Assembly (NCBI RefSeq): GCF_051014685.1
Contig: NW_027479277.1
Span: 62,001-126,000, forward strand
Source of the DNA: Ptiloglossa arizonensis
Lineage: Eukaryota > Arthropoda > Insecta > Hymenoptera > Colletidae
Reading direction: 5' to 3'
Length of the DNA: 64,000 nt
Shown: positions 38,001 to 50,504 of the stretch, one piece after another
Position numbering within the stretch: position 1 is the stretch's first letter
Layout of the letters: every line of letters starts with the position of its first letter
Position numbers and translations under genes: made by a program
The notes under the pieces: generated by a model
Told to the model about the DNA's origin: nothing
What the model saw: the letters and a program-made list of their open reading frames with translations, nothing else
Database searches by the model: none

Positions 38001-41000
38001 TTCGCGAGATATGGGAGTTTGAAGCTAAGAAATGGTTGAGAAGACAACAAATTTTTCGCACTTCTGCTGCTCCAAACGCTTAACCAGAATGGCCTATGGA
38101 AAAAATACACATACCGTTGTAATCGGGCGAGTTTCTACTTTCAGATGCAATAGGAATTTTTGGGTTAGGTCCATCCGTTCGCGAGATATGGGAGTTTGAA
38201 GCCAAGAAATGGTTGAGAAGGCAAAAAATTTTTCGCACTTCTGCTGCTCCAAACGCTTAACCAGAATGGCCTAGGGAAAAAATACACATATCTTTATAAT
38301 CGGGCGAGTTTCTACTTTCAGATGCAATAGGAATTTTTGGGTTAGGCTAATCCGTTCGCGAGATATGGGAGTTTGAAGCTAAGAAATGGTTGAGAAGACA
38401 ACAAATTTTTCGCAATTCTGCTGCTCCAAACGCTTAACCAGAATGGCCCAGGGAAAAAATACACATACCGTTGTAATCGGGCGAGTTTCTACTTTCAGAT
38501 GCAATAGGAATTTTTGGGTTAGGTCAATCCGTTCGCGAGATATGGGAGTTTGAAGCTAAGAAATGGTTGACAAGACAGTAAATTTTTCGCACTTCTGCTT
38601 CTCCAATCGCTTAACCAGAATGGCCTAGGGAAGAAATACACATACCGTTGTAATCGGGTGAGTTTCTACTTTCAGACGCAATAGGAATTTTTGGGTTAGG
38701 TCAATCCGTTCGCGACATATGGGAGTTTGAAGCTAAGAAATGGTTGAGAAGACAACAAATTTTTCTCAATTCTGCTGCTCCAAACGCTTAACCAGAATGG
38801 TCCAGGGAAAAAATACACATACCGTTGTAATCGGGCAAGTTTCTACTTTCAGATGCAATAGGAACTTTTGGGTTAGGTGAATCCGTTCCCGAGATATGGG
38901 AGTTTGAAGACAAGAAATGGTTGAGTAGGCAAAAAATTTTTCGCAATTCTGCTGCTCCAAACGCTTAACCAGAATGGCCTAGGGAAAATATACACATATC
39001 TTTATAATCGGGCGAGTTTCTACTTTCAGATGCAATAGGAATTTTTGGGTTAGGCTAATCCGTTCGCGAGATATGGGAGCTTGAAACTAAGAAATGGTTG
39101 AGAAGACATCAAATTTTTCGCACTTCTGCTGCTCCAAACGCTTAACCAGAATGGCCTAGGGAAAAAATACACATTCCGTTGTAATCGGGCGAGTTTCTAC
39201 TTTCAGATGCAATAGAAATTTTTGGGTTAGGTCAATCCGTTCGCGACATATGGGAGTTTGAAGCTAAGAAATGGTTGAGAAGACAACAAATTTTTCGCAA
39301 TTCTTCTGCTCCAAACGCTTAACCAGAATGGCCCAGGGAAAAAATACACATACCGTTGTAATCGGGCGAGTTTCTACTTTCAGATGCAATAAGAATTTTT
39401 GGGTTAGGTCAATCCGTTCGCGAGATATGGGAGTTTGAAGACAAGAAATGGTTGAGAAGACAACAAATTTTTCGCAATTCTGCTGCTCCAAACGCTTAAC
39501 CAGAATGGCCCAGGGAAAAAATACACATACCGTTGTAATCGGGCGAGTTTCTACTTTCAGATGCAATAGGAATTTTTGGGTTAGGTCAATCCGTTCGCGA
39601 GATATGGGAGTTTGAAGCTAAGAAATGGTTGACAAGACAATAAATTTTTCGCACTTCTGCTTCTCCAATCGCTTAACCAGAATGGCCTAGGGAAGAAATA
39701 CACATACCGTTGTAATCGGGCGAGTTTCTACTTTCAGATGCAATAGGAATTTTTGGGTTAGGTCAATCCGTTCGCGAGATATGGGAGTTTGAAGCTAAGA
39801 AATGGTTGACAAGACAACAAATTTTCCGCACTTCTGCTGCTCCAATCGCTTATCCAGAATAGCCTATGGGGAAAATACACATACCGTTGTAATCGGGCGA
39901 GTTTCTACTTTCAGACGCATCAGAAATTTTTGGGTTAGGTCAATCCGTTCGCGAGATATGGGAGTTTAAAGCCAAGAAATGGTTGAGAAGGCAAAAAATT
40001 TTTCGCAATTCTGCTGCATCAAACGCTTAACCAGAATGGCCTAGGGAAAAAATACACATACCGTTGTAATCGGACGAGTTTCTGCTTTCAGATGCAATAG
40101 GAATTTTTGTGTTAGGTCAATCCGTTCGCGAGATATGGGAGTTTGAAGCTTAGAAATGGTTGAGAAGACAACAAATTTTTCGCACTTCTGCTGCTCCAAA
40201 CGCTTAACCAGAATGGCCCAGGGAAAAAATACACATACCGTTGTAATCGGGCGAGTTTCTACTTTCAGATGCAATAGGAATTTTTGGGTTAGGTCAATCC
40301 GTTCGCGAGATATGGGAGTTTGAAGCTAAGAAATGGTTGACAAGTCAGTAAATTTTTCGCACTTCTGCTTCTCCAATCGCTTAACCAGAATGGCCTAGGG
40401 AAGAAATACACATACCGTTGTAATCGGGTGAGTTTCTACTTTCAGACGCAATAGGAATTTTTGGGTTAGGTCAATCCGTTCGCGACATATGGGAGTTTGA
40501 AGCTAAGAAATGGTTGAGAAGACAACAAATTTTTCTCAATTCTGCTGCTCCAAACGCTTAACCAGAATGGTCCAGGGAAAAAATACACATACCATTGTAA
40601 TCGGGCGAGTTTCTACTTTCAGATGCAATAGGAATTTTTGGGTTAGGTCAATCCGTTCCCGAGATATGGGACTTTGAAGCTAAGAAATGTTTGGGAAGGC
40701 AAAAAATTTTTCGCAATTCTGCTGCTTCAAACGCTTAACCAGAATGGCCTAGGGAAAAAATACACATACCGTTGTAATCGGGCGAGTTTCTACTTTCAGA
40801 TGCAATAGGACTTTTTGGGTTAGGTCAGTCCGTTCGCGAGATATGGGAGTTTGAAACCAAGAAATGGTTGAGGAGGCTAAAAATTTTTCGCAGTTCTGCT
40901 GCTTCAAAAGCTTAACCAGAATGGCCTAGGGAAAAAATACACATACCGTTGTAATTGGGCGAGTTTCTACTTTCAGATGCAATAGGAATTTTTGGGTTAG

Positions 41001-42077
41001 GTCAATCCGTTCGCGAGATATGGGAGTTTAAAGCCAAGAAATGGTTGAGAAGGCAAAAAATTTTTCGCAATTCTGCTGCACCAAACGCTTAACCAGAATG
41101 GCCTGGGGAAAAAATACACATACCGTTGTAATCGGACGAGTTTCTGCTTTCAGATGCAATAGGAATTTTTGTTTTAGGTCAATCCGTTCGCGAGATATGG
41201 GAGTTTGAAGCTAAGAAATGGTTGAGAAGACAACAAATTTTTCGCACTTCTGCTGCTCCAAACGCTTAACCAGAATGGCCTAGGGAAAAAATACACATAC
41301 CGTTGTAATTGGGCGAGTTTCTACTTTCAGATGCAATAGGAATTTTTGGATTAGTTCAATCCGTTCGCGACGTATGGGAGTTTGAAGCTAAGAAACGGTT
41401 GAGAAGAGAACAAATTTTTCGCAATTCTGCTGCTCCAAACGCTTAACCAGAATGGCCTAGGGAAAAAATACACATACCGTTGTAATCGGGCGAGTTTCTG
41501 CTTTCAGACGCAACAGAAATTTTTGGGTTAGGTCAATCCGTTCGCGAGATATGGGAGTTTAAAGCCAAGAAATGGTTGAGAAGGCAAAAAATTTTTCGCA
41601 ATTCTGCTGCACCAAACGCTTAACCAGAATGGCCTAGGGAAAAAATACACATACCGTTGTAATCGGACGAGTTTCTGCTTTCAGATGCAATAGGAATTTT
41701 TGTGTTAGGTCAATCCGTTCGCGAGATATGGGAGTTTGAAGCTAAGAAATGGTTGAGAAGACAACAAATTTTTCGCACTTCTGCTGCTCCAAACGCTTAA
41801 CCAGAATGGCCTATGGAAAAAATACACATACCGTTGTAATCGGGCGAGTTTCTACTTTCAGATGCAATAGGAATTTTTGGGTTAGGTCCATCCGTTCGCG
41901 AGATATGGGAGTTTGAAGCCAAGAAATGGTTGAGAAGGCAAAAAATTTTTCGCACTTCTGCTGCTCCAAACGCTTAACCAGAATGGCCTAGGGAAAAAAT
42001 ACACATATCTTTATAATCGGGCGAGTTTCTACTTTCAGATGCAATAGGAATTTTTGGGTTAGGCTAATCCGTTCGCG
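34290..42077. repeat. About 2.1 copies of a 21-monomer block (3717-bp period)
   Basis: Sequence from about 34290 to 38360 matches sequence 3717 bp further on (exactly 21 x 177). Open minus-strand frames repeat at 35049/38766, 35547/39264 and 36324/40041 with identical translations. Shared rare variants include GGCAAGTTTC with GGAACTTTTGG, ATACACATATC, AAGACATCAAATTTTTC, ACATTCCG, GAAGCTTAGAAATGG and CAAGTCAGTAAA. I noticed no difference inside the block while reading. At the right end GCGAGATATGG becomes GCGACATATGG (42077) and GGCCCAGGG becomes GGCCTAGGG. The two copies are near identical. Confidence 0.9.
35457..35473 (+). promoter_or_regulatory. CENP-B-box-like motif, improved form (8 of 9 core bases)
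   Basis: The 17-mer TTCCGTTGTAATCGGGC gains the first core T, leaving one mismatch (C for T at core position 3). I found this form in 14 monomers, starting at 35457, 39174, 42537, 43068, 43776, 45724, 50150, 50681, 52097, 53513, 54929, 56168, 57761 and 59531. All lie in subfamily B. Two further monomers (32801, 46255) have the gain but lose a G (CGGA). Chance expectation for 8 of 9 is about 0.04 per random unit. Binding is not shown. Confidence 0.4.
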
Positions 42078-42589
42078 ACATATGGGAGTTTGAAGCTAAG
42101 AAATGGTTGAGAAGACAACAAATTTTTCGCAATTCTGCTGCTCCAAACGCTTAACCAGAATGGCCTAGGGAAGAAATACACATACCGTTGTAATCGGGTG
42201 AGTTTCTACTTTCAGACGCAATAGGAATTTTTGGGTTAGGTCAATCCGTTCGCGACATATGGGGGTTTGAAGCTAAGAAATGGTTGAGAAGACAACAAAT
42301 TTTTCTCAATTCTGCTGCTCCAAACGCTTAACCAGAATGGTCCAGGGAAAAAATACACATACCGTTGTAATCGGGCAAGTTTCTACTTTCAGATGCAATA
42401 GGAACTTTTGGGTTAGGTGAATCCGTTCGCGAGATATGGGAGTTTGAAGCTAAGAAATGGTTGAGAAGACAACAAATTTTTCGCACTTCTGCTGCTCCAA
42501 ACGCTTAACCAGAATGGCCTAGGGAAAAAATACACATTCCGTTGTAATCGGGCGAGTTTCTACTTTCAGATGCAATAGAAATTTTTGGG

Positions 42590-44012
42590 TTAGGTCAATC
42601 CGTTCGCGACATATGGGAGTTTGAAGCTAAGAAATGGTTGAGAAGACAACAAATTTTTCGCAATTCTGCTGCTCCAAACGCTTAACCAGAATGGCCCAGG
42701 GAAAAAATACACATACCGTTGTAATCGGGCGAGTTTCTACTTTCAGATGCAATAGGAATTTTTGGGTTAGGTCAATCCGTTCGCGAGATATGGGAGTTTG
42801 AAGACAAGAAATGGTTGAGAAGGCAAAAAATTTTTCGCAATTCTGCTGCTCCAAACGCTTAACCAGAATGGCCTAGGGAAAATATACACATATCTTTATA
42901 ATCGGGCGAGTTTCTACTTTCAGATGCAATAGGAATTTTTGGGTTAGGCTAATCCGTTCGCGAGATATGGGAGTTTGAAACTAAGAAATGGTTGAGAAGA
43001 CATCAAATTTTTCGCACTTCTGCTGCTCCAAACGCTTAACCAGAATGGCCTAGGGAAAAAATACACATTCCGTTGTAATCGGGCGAGTTTCTACTTTCAG
43101 ATGCAATAGAAATTTTTGGGTTAGGTCAATCCGTTCGCGACATATGGGAGTTTGAAGCTAAGAAATGGTTGAGAAGACAACAAATTTTTCGCAATTCTGC
43201 TGCTCCAAACGCTTAACCAGAATGGCCCAGGGAAAAAATACACATACCGTTGTAATCGGGCGAGTTTCTACTTTCAGATGCAATAGGAATTTTTGGGTTA
43301 GGTCAATCCGTTCGCGACATATGGGAGTTTGAAGCTAAGAAATGGTTGAGAAGACAACAAATTTTTCGCAATTCTGCTGCTCCAAACGCTTAACCAGAAT
43401 GGCCCAGGGAAAAAATACACATACCGTTGTAATCGGGCGAGTTTCTACTTTCAGATGCAATAGGAATTTTTGGGTTAGGTCAATCCGTTCGCGAGATATG
43501 GGAGTTTGAAGACAAGAAATGGTTGAGAAGGCAAAAAATTTTTCGCAATTCTGCTGCTCCAAACGCTTAACCAGAATGGCCTAGGGAAAATATACACATA
43601 TCTTTATAATCGGGCGAGTTTCTACTTTCAGATGCAATAGGAATTTTTGGGTTAGGCTAATCCGTTCGCGAGATATGGGAGTTTGAAACTAAGAAATGGT
43701 TGAGAAGACATCAAATTTTTCGCACTTCTGCTGCTCCAAACGCTTAACCAGAATGGCCTAGGGAAAAAATACACATTCCGTTGTAATCGGGCGAGTTTCT
43801 ACTTTCAGATGCAATAGAAATTTTTGGGTTAGGTCAATCCGTTCGCGACATATGGGAGTTTGAAGCTAAGAAATGGTTGAGAAGACAACAAATTTTTCGC
43901 AATTCTGCTGCTCCAAACGCTTAACCAGAATGGCCCAGGGAAAAAATACACATACCGTTGTAATCGGGCGAGTTTCTACTTTCAGATGCAATAGGAATTT
44001 TTGGGTTAGGTC
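42590..44012. repeat. Two copies of a 4-monomer block (708-bp period)
   Basis: Segment 42590-43305 matches 43298-44012. The order GGCCCAGGG, GAAGACAAG, ATACACATATC, AAGACATCAAATT, ACATTCCG, AATAGAAATTT is the same in both. Minus-strand frames of 75 codons at 42627 and 43335 have identical translations. Between 42078 and 42590 lie B-type monomers of the GGCAAGTTTC and GGAACTTTTGG classes, which recur 3187 bp on near 45588. Confidence 0.85.
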
Positions 44013-47000
44013 AATCCGTTCGCGAGATATGGGAGTTTGAAGCTAAGAAATGGTTGACAAGACAATAAATTTTTCGCACTTCTGCTTCTCCAATCGCTTA
44101 ACCAGAATGGCCTAGGGAAGAAATACACATACCGTTGTAATCGGGCGAGTTTCTACTTTCAGATGCAATAGGAATTTTTGGGTTAGGTCAATCCGTTCGC
44201 GGGATATGGGAGTTTGAAGCTAAGAAATGGTTGACAAGACAACAAATTTTCCGCACTTCTGCTGCTCCAATCGCTTATCCAGAATAGCCTATGGGGAAAA
44301 TACACATACCGTTGTAATCGGGCGAGTTTCTACTTTCAGACGCAACAGAAATTTTTGGGTTAGGTCAATCCGTTCGCGAGATATGGGAGTTTAAAGCCAA
44401 GAAATGGTTGAGAAGGCAAAAAATTTTTCGCAATTCTGCTGCACCAAACGCTTAACCAGAATGGCCTAGGGAAAAAATACACATACCGTTGTAATCGGAC
44501 GAGTTTCTGCTTTCAGATGCAATAGGAATTTTTGTGTTAGGTCAATCCGTTCGCGAGATATGGGAGTTTGAAGCTAAGAAATGGTTGAGAAGACAACAAA
44601 TTTTTCGCACTTCTGCTGCTCCAAACGCTTAACCAGAATGGCCCAGGGAAAAAATACACATACCGTTGTAATCGGGCGAGTTTCTACTTTCAGATGCAAT
44701 AGGAATTTTTGGGTTAGGTCATTCCGTTCGCGAGATATGGGAGTTTGAAGCTAAGAAATGGTTGAGAAGACAACAAATTTTTCGCACTTCTGCTGCTCCA
44801 AACGCTTAACCAGAGTGGCCTAAGGAAAAAATACACATACCGTTGTAATCGGGCGAGTTTCTACTTTCAAATGCAATAGGAATTTTTGGGTTAGGACCAT
44901 CCGTTCGCGAGATATGGGAGTTTGAGGCCAAGAAATGGTTGAGAAGGCAAAAAATTTTTCGCACTTCTGCTGCTCCAAACGCTTAACCAGAATGGCCTAG
45001 GGAAAAAATACACATATCTTTATAATCGGGCGAGTTTCTACTTTCAGATGCAATAGGAATTTTTGGGTTAGGCTAATCCGTTCGCGACATATGGGAGTTT
45101 GAAGCTAAGAAATGGTTGAGAAGACAACAAATTTTTCGCAATTCTGCTGCTCCAAACGCTTAACCAGAATGGCCCAGGGAAAAAATACACATACCGTTGT
45201 AATCGGGCGAGTTTCTACTTTCAGATGCAATAGGAATTTTTGGGTTAGGTCAATCCGTTCGCGAGATATGGGAGTTTGAAGCTAAGAAATGGTTGACAAG
45301 ACAGTAAATTTTTCGCACTTCTGCTTCTCCAATCGCTTAACCAGAATGGCCTAGGGAAGAAATACACATACCGTTGTAATCGGGTGAGTTTCTACTTTCA
45401 GACGCAATAGGAATTTTTGGGTTAGGTCAATCCGTTCGCGACATATGGGAGTTTGAAGCTAAGAAATGGTTGAGAAGACAACAAATTTTTCTCAATTCTG
45501 CTGCTCCAAACGCTTAACCAGAATGGTCCAGGGAAAAAAATACACATACCGTTGTAATCGGGCAAGTTTCTACTTTCAGATGCAATAGGAACTTTTGGGT
45601 TAGGTGAATCCGTTCGCGAGATATGGGAGTTTGAAGCTAAGAAATGGTTGAGAAGACAACAAATTTTTCGCACTTCTGCTGCCCCAAACGCTTAACCAGA
45701 ATGGCCTAGGGAAAAAATACACATTCCGTTGTAATCGGGCGAGTTTCTACTTTCAGATGCAATAGAAATTTTTGGGTTAGGTCAATCCGTTCGCGACATA
45801 TGGGAGTTTGAAGCTAAGAAATGGTTGAGAAGACAACAAATTTTTCGCAATTCTGCTGCTCCAAACGCTTAACCAGAATGGCCCAGGGAAAAAATACACA
45901 TACCGTTGTAATCGGGCGAGTTTCTACTTTCAGATGCAATAGGAATTTTTGGGTTAGGTCAATCCGTTCGCGAGATATGGGAGTTTGAAGACAAGAAATG
46001 GTTGAGAAGGCAAAAAAATTTTCGCAATTCTGCTGCTCCAAACGCTTAACCAGAATGGCCTAGGGAAAATATACACATATCTTTATAATCGGGCGAGTTT
46101 CTACTTTCAGATGCAATAGGAATTTTTGGGTTAGGCTAATCCGTTCGCGAGATATGGGAGTTTGAAACTAAGAAATGGTTGAGAAGACATCAAATTTTTC
46201 GCACTTCTGCTGCTCCAAACGCTTAACCAGAATGGCCTAGGGAAAAAATACACATTCCGTTGTAATCGGACGAGTTTCTACTTTCAGATGCAATAGAAAT
46301 TTTTGGGTTAGGTCAATCCGTTCGCGACATATGGGAGTTTGAAGCTAAGAAATGGTTGAGAAGACAACAAATTTTTCGCAATTCTGCTGCTCCAAACGCT
46401 TAACCAGAATGGCCCAGGGAAAAAATACACATACCGTTGTAATCGGGCGAGTTTCTACTTTCAGATGCAATAGGAATTTTTGGGTTAGGTCAATCCGTTC
46501 GCGAGATATGGGAGTTTGAAGCTAAGAAATGGTTGACAAGACAATAAATTTTTCGCACTTCTGCTTCTCCAATCGCTTAACCAGAATGGCCTAGGGAAGA
46601 AATACACATACCGTTGTAATCGGGCGAGTTTCTACTTTCAGATGCAATAGGAATTTTTGGGTTAGGTCAATCCGTTCGCGGGATATGGGAGTTTGAAGCT
46701 AAGAAATGGTTGACAAGACAACAAATTTTCCGCACTTCTGCTGCTCCAATCGCTTATCCAGAATAGCCTATGGGGAAAATACACATACCGTTGTAATCGG
46801 GCGAGTTTCTACTTTCAGACGCAACAGAAATTTTTGGGTTAGGTCAATCCGTTGGCGAGATATGGGAGTTTAAAGCCAAGAAATGGTTGAGAAGGCAAAA
46901 AATTTTTCGCAATTCTGCTGCACCAAACGCTTAACCAGAATGGCCTAGGGAAAAAATACACATACCGTTGTAATCGGACGAGTTTCTGCTTTCAGATGCA

Positions 47001-47284
47001 ATAGGAATTTTTGTGTTAGGTCAATCCGTTCGCGAGATATGGGAGTTTGAAGCTAAGAAATGGTTGAGAAGACAACAAATTTTTCGCACTTCTGCTGCTC
47101 CAAACGCTTAACCAGAATGGCCCAGGGAAAAAATACACATACCGTTGTAATCGGGCGAGTTTCTACTTTCAGATGCAATAGGAATTTTTGGGTTAGGTCA
47201 TTCCGTTCGCGAGATATGGGAGTTTGAAGCTAAGAAATGGTTGAGAAGACAACAAATTTTTCGCACTTCTGCTGCTCCAAACGC
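43290..47284. repeat. About 1.6 copies of a 14-monomer block (2479-bp period)
   Basis: Segment 43290-44805 matches 45769-47284 at 2479 bp (14 units plus one base). ACAATAAATTTT at 44062 recurs at 46541. GCGGGATATGG, AATAGCCTATGGGG and GTTTAAAGCC follow in both copies. Differences include CGGGCGAG near 43790 versus CGGACGAG near 46268, and GTTCGCGAG versus GTTGGCGAG near 46852. The unmatched middle (44806-45768) is B-type satellite copied from elsewhere in the domain. The start overlaps the preceding 4-monomer duplication. Confidence 0.8.
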
Positions 47285-48084
47285 TTAACCAGAATGGCCT
47301 AGGGAAAAAATACACATATCTTTATAATCGGGCGAGTTTCTACTTTCAGATGCAATAGGAATTTTTGGGTTAGGCTAATCCGTTCGCGACATATGGGAGT
47401 TTGAAGCTAAGAAATGGTTGAGAAGACAACAAATTTTTCGCAATTCTGCTGCTCCAAACGCTTAACCAGAATGGCCCAGGGAAAAAATACACATACCGTT
47501 GTAATCGGGCGAGTTTCTACTTTCAGATGCAATAGGAATTTTTGGGTTAGGTCAATCCGTTCGCGAGATATGGGAGTTTGAAGCTAAGAAATGGTTGACA
47601 AGACAGTAAATTTTTCGCACTTCTGCTTCTCCAATCGCTTAACCAGAATGGCCTAGGGAAGAAATACACATACCGTTGTAATCGGGTGAGTTTCTACTTT
47701 CAGACGCAATAGGAATTTTTGGGTTAGGTCAATCCGTTCGCGACATATGGGAGTTTGAAGCTAAGAAATGGTTGAGAAGACAACAAATTTTTCGCAATTC
47801 TGCTGCTCCAAACGCTTAACCAGAATGGCCCAGGGAAAAAATACACATACCGTTGTAATCGGGCGAGTTTCTACTTTCAGATGCAATAGGAATTTTTGGG
47901 TTAGGTCAATCCGTTCGCGAGATATGGGAGTTTGAAGCTAAGAAATGGTTGAGAAGACAACAAATTTTTCGCAATTCTGCTGCTCCAAACGCTTAACCAG
48001 AATGGCCCAGGGAAAAAATACACATACCGTTGTAATCGGGCGAGTTTCTACTTTCAGATGCAATAGGAATTTTTGGGTTAGGTC
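47285..48084. repeat. Subfamily B monomers between two block copies
   Basis: About four and a half ordinary B-type monomers carrying ACACATATCTTTATAATC, GGCCCAGGG, CAGTAAATTTTTC and GGGTGAGTTTC. Two adjacent GGCCCAGGG monomers at 47829 and 48006 are nearly identical to each other. A minus-strand open frame of 75 codons begins here (47938-48165) because the CCTAGG stop is lost. I see no other content. Confidence 0.7.
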
Positions 48085-48745
48085 AATCCGTTCGCGAGAT
48101 ATGGGAGTTTGAAACCAAGAAATGGTTGAGGAGGCTAAAAATTTTTCGCAATTCTGCTGCTTCAAAAGCTTAACCAGAATGGCCTAGGGAAAAAATACAC
48201 ATACCGTTGTAATTGGGCGAGTTTCTACTTTCAGATGCAATAGGAATTTTTGTGTTAGGTCAATCCGTTCGCGACATATGGGAGTTTGAAGCTAAGAAAC
48301 GGTTGAGAAGAGAACAAATTTTTCGCAATTCTGCTGCACCGAAACGCTTAACCAGAATGGCCTGGGGAAAAAATACACATACCGTTGTAATCGGACGAGT
48401 CTCTGCTTTCAGATGCAATAGGAATTTTTGTGTTAGGTCAATCCGTTCGCGAGATATGGGAGTTTGAAGCTTAGAAATGGTTGAGAAGACAACAAATTTT
48501 TCGCACTTCTGCTGCTCCAAACGCTTAACCAGAATGGCCCAGGGAAAAAATACACATACCGTTGTAATCGGGCGAGTTTCTACTTTCAGATGCAATAGGA
48601 ATTTTTGGGTTAGGTCAGTCCGTTCGCGAGATATGGTAGTTTGAAGCCAAGAAACGGTTGAGAAGGCAAAAAATTTTTCGCAATTGTGCTGCTCCAAACG
48701 CTTAACCAGAATGGCCTAGGGAAAAAATACACATACCGTTGTAAT
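48085..48745. repeat. Block with one-base insertion class, copy 1
   Basis: The block contains the unusual GCTGCACCGAAACGC, one base longer than GCTGCACCAAACGC. It also has GGCCTGGGG, GGACGAGTCTCTGC, GAAGCTTAGAAATGG and GCAATTGTGCTGC. The same series occurs at 58705-59365 (10620 bp on, exactly 60 units), in part at 59783-60252, and at 63530-64000. Copies 1 and 2 differ at AAACGGTTG (48655) versus AAATGGTTG (59275). The minus strand is open for 145 codons over 48260-48697 through loss of the usual TAG triplets. It has no features of a gene beyond that. Confidence 0.85.
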
Positions 48746-50504
48746 CGGGCGAGTTTCTGCTTTCAGATGCAACAGGAATTTTTGGGTTAGGTCAATCCGT
48801 TCGCGAGATATGGGAGTTTGAAGCTAAGAAATGGTTGAGAAGACAACAAATTTTTCGCACTTCTGCTGCTCCAAACGCTTAACCAGAATGGCCTAAGGAA
48901 AAAATACACATACCGTTGTAATCGGGCGAGTTTCTACTTTCAGATGCAATAGGAATTTTTGGGTTAGGTCCATCCGTTCGCGAGATATGGGAGTTTGAAG
49001 CCAAGAAATGGTTGAGAAGGCAAAAAATTTTTCGCACTTCTGCTGCTCCAAACGCTTAACCAGAATGGCCTAGGGAAAAAATACACATATCTTTATAATC
49101 GGGCGAGTTTCTACTTTCAGATGCAATAGGAATTTTTGGGTTAGGCTAATCCGTTCGCGAGATATGGGAGTTTGAAACTAAGAAATGGTTGAGAAGACAA
49201 CAAATTTTTCGCACTTCTGCTGCTCCAAACGCTTAACCAGAATGGCCTAGGGAAAAAATACACATACCGTTGTAATCGGGCGAGTTTCTACTTTCAGATG
49301 CAATAGGAATTTTTGGGTTAGGTCAATCCGTTCGCGAGATATGGGAGTTTGAAGCTAAGAAATGGTTGACAAGACAGTAAATTTTTCGCACTTCTGCTTC
49401 TCCAATCGCTTAACCAGAATGGCCTAGGGAAGAAATACACATACCGTTGTAATCGGGTGAGTTTCTACTTTCAGACGCAATAGGAATTTTTGGGTTAGGT
49501 CAATCCGTTCGCGAAATATGGGAGTTTGAAGCCAAGAAATGGTTGACAAGACAACAAACTTTCCGCACTTCTGCTGCTCCAATCGCTTATCCAGAATGGC
49601 CTAGGGGGAAAATACACGTACCGTTGTAATCGGGCGAGTTTCTACTTTCAAATGCAATAGGAATTTTTGCGTTAGGTCTATCCGTTCGCGAGATATGGGA
49701 GTTTGAAGCCAAGAAATGGTTGAGAAGGCAAAAAATTTTTCGCAATTCTGCTGCTTCAATCGCTTAACCAGAATGGCCTAGGGAAAAAATACACATACCG
49801 TTGTAATCGGGCGAGTTTCTACTTTCAGATGCAATAGGACTTTTGGGGTTAGGTCAGTCCGTTCGCGAGATATGGGAGTTTGAAACCAAGAAATGGTTGA
49901 GGAGGCTAAAAATTTTTCGCAATTCTGCTGCTTCAAAAGCTTAACCAGAATGGCCTAGGGAAAAAATATACATACCGTTGTAATTGGGCGAGTTTCTACT
50001 TTCAGATGCAATAGGAATTTTTGTGTTAGGTCAATCCGTTCGCGACATATGGGAGTTTGAAACTAAGAAATGGTTGAGAAGACAGCAAATTTTTCGCACT
50101 TCTGCTGCTCCAAACGCTTAACCAGAATGGCCTAAGGAAAAAATACACATTCCGTTGTAATCGGGCGAGTTTCTACTTTCAGATGCAATAGAAATTTTTG
50201 GGTTAGGTCAATCCGTTCGCGACATATGGGAGTTTGAAGCTAAGAAATGGTTGAGAAGACAACAAATTTTTCGCAATTCTGCTGCTCCAAACGCTTAACC
50301 AGAATGGCCCAGGGAAAAAATACACATACCGTTGTAATCGGGCGAGTTTCTACTTTCAGATGCAATAGGAATTTTTGGGTTAGGTCAATCCGTTCGCGAG
50401 ATATGGGAGTTTGAAGCTAAGAAATGGTTGAGAAGACAACAAATTTTTCGCAATTCTGCTGCTCCAAACGCTTAACCAGAATGGCCCAGGGAAAAAATAC
50501 ACAT
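48746..50504. repeat. Subfamily B monomers leading into the 8-monomer repeat
   Basis: About ten monomers. Segment 49290-50050 has the same order as 51237-51997 (1947 bp, 11 units, on): CAGTAAATTTTTC, GGGTGAGTTTC, GCGAAATATGG, CAAACTTTCC, CTTTCAAATGC with TTTGCGTTAGG, and GGACTTTTGGGG. The excess over the 8-unit period that follows is explained by a three-unit duplication: ACAGCAAATTTTTC with GGCCTAAGG at about 50080-50135 recurs 531 bp on at 50611-50666. Confidence 0.75.

Noticed and set aside
48260..48697. Minus-strand open frame of 145 codons, with equals at 58880-59317 and 59766-60203 and a cut one at 63660-63995
   Set aside because: It is the satellite read in one frame with a 59-residue period. 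The frame is open only because class substitutions remove the usual TAG triplets, and a one-base insertion shifts it at one end. I see no domain, no gene-like composition, and no difference from the surrounding non-coding repeat.
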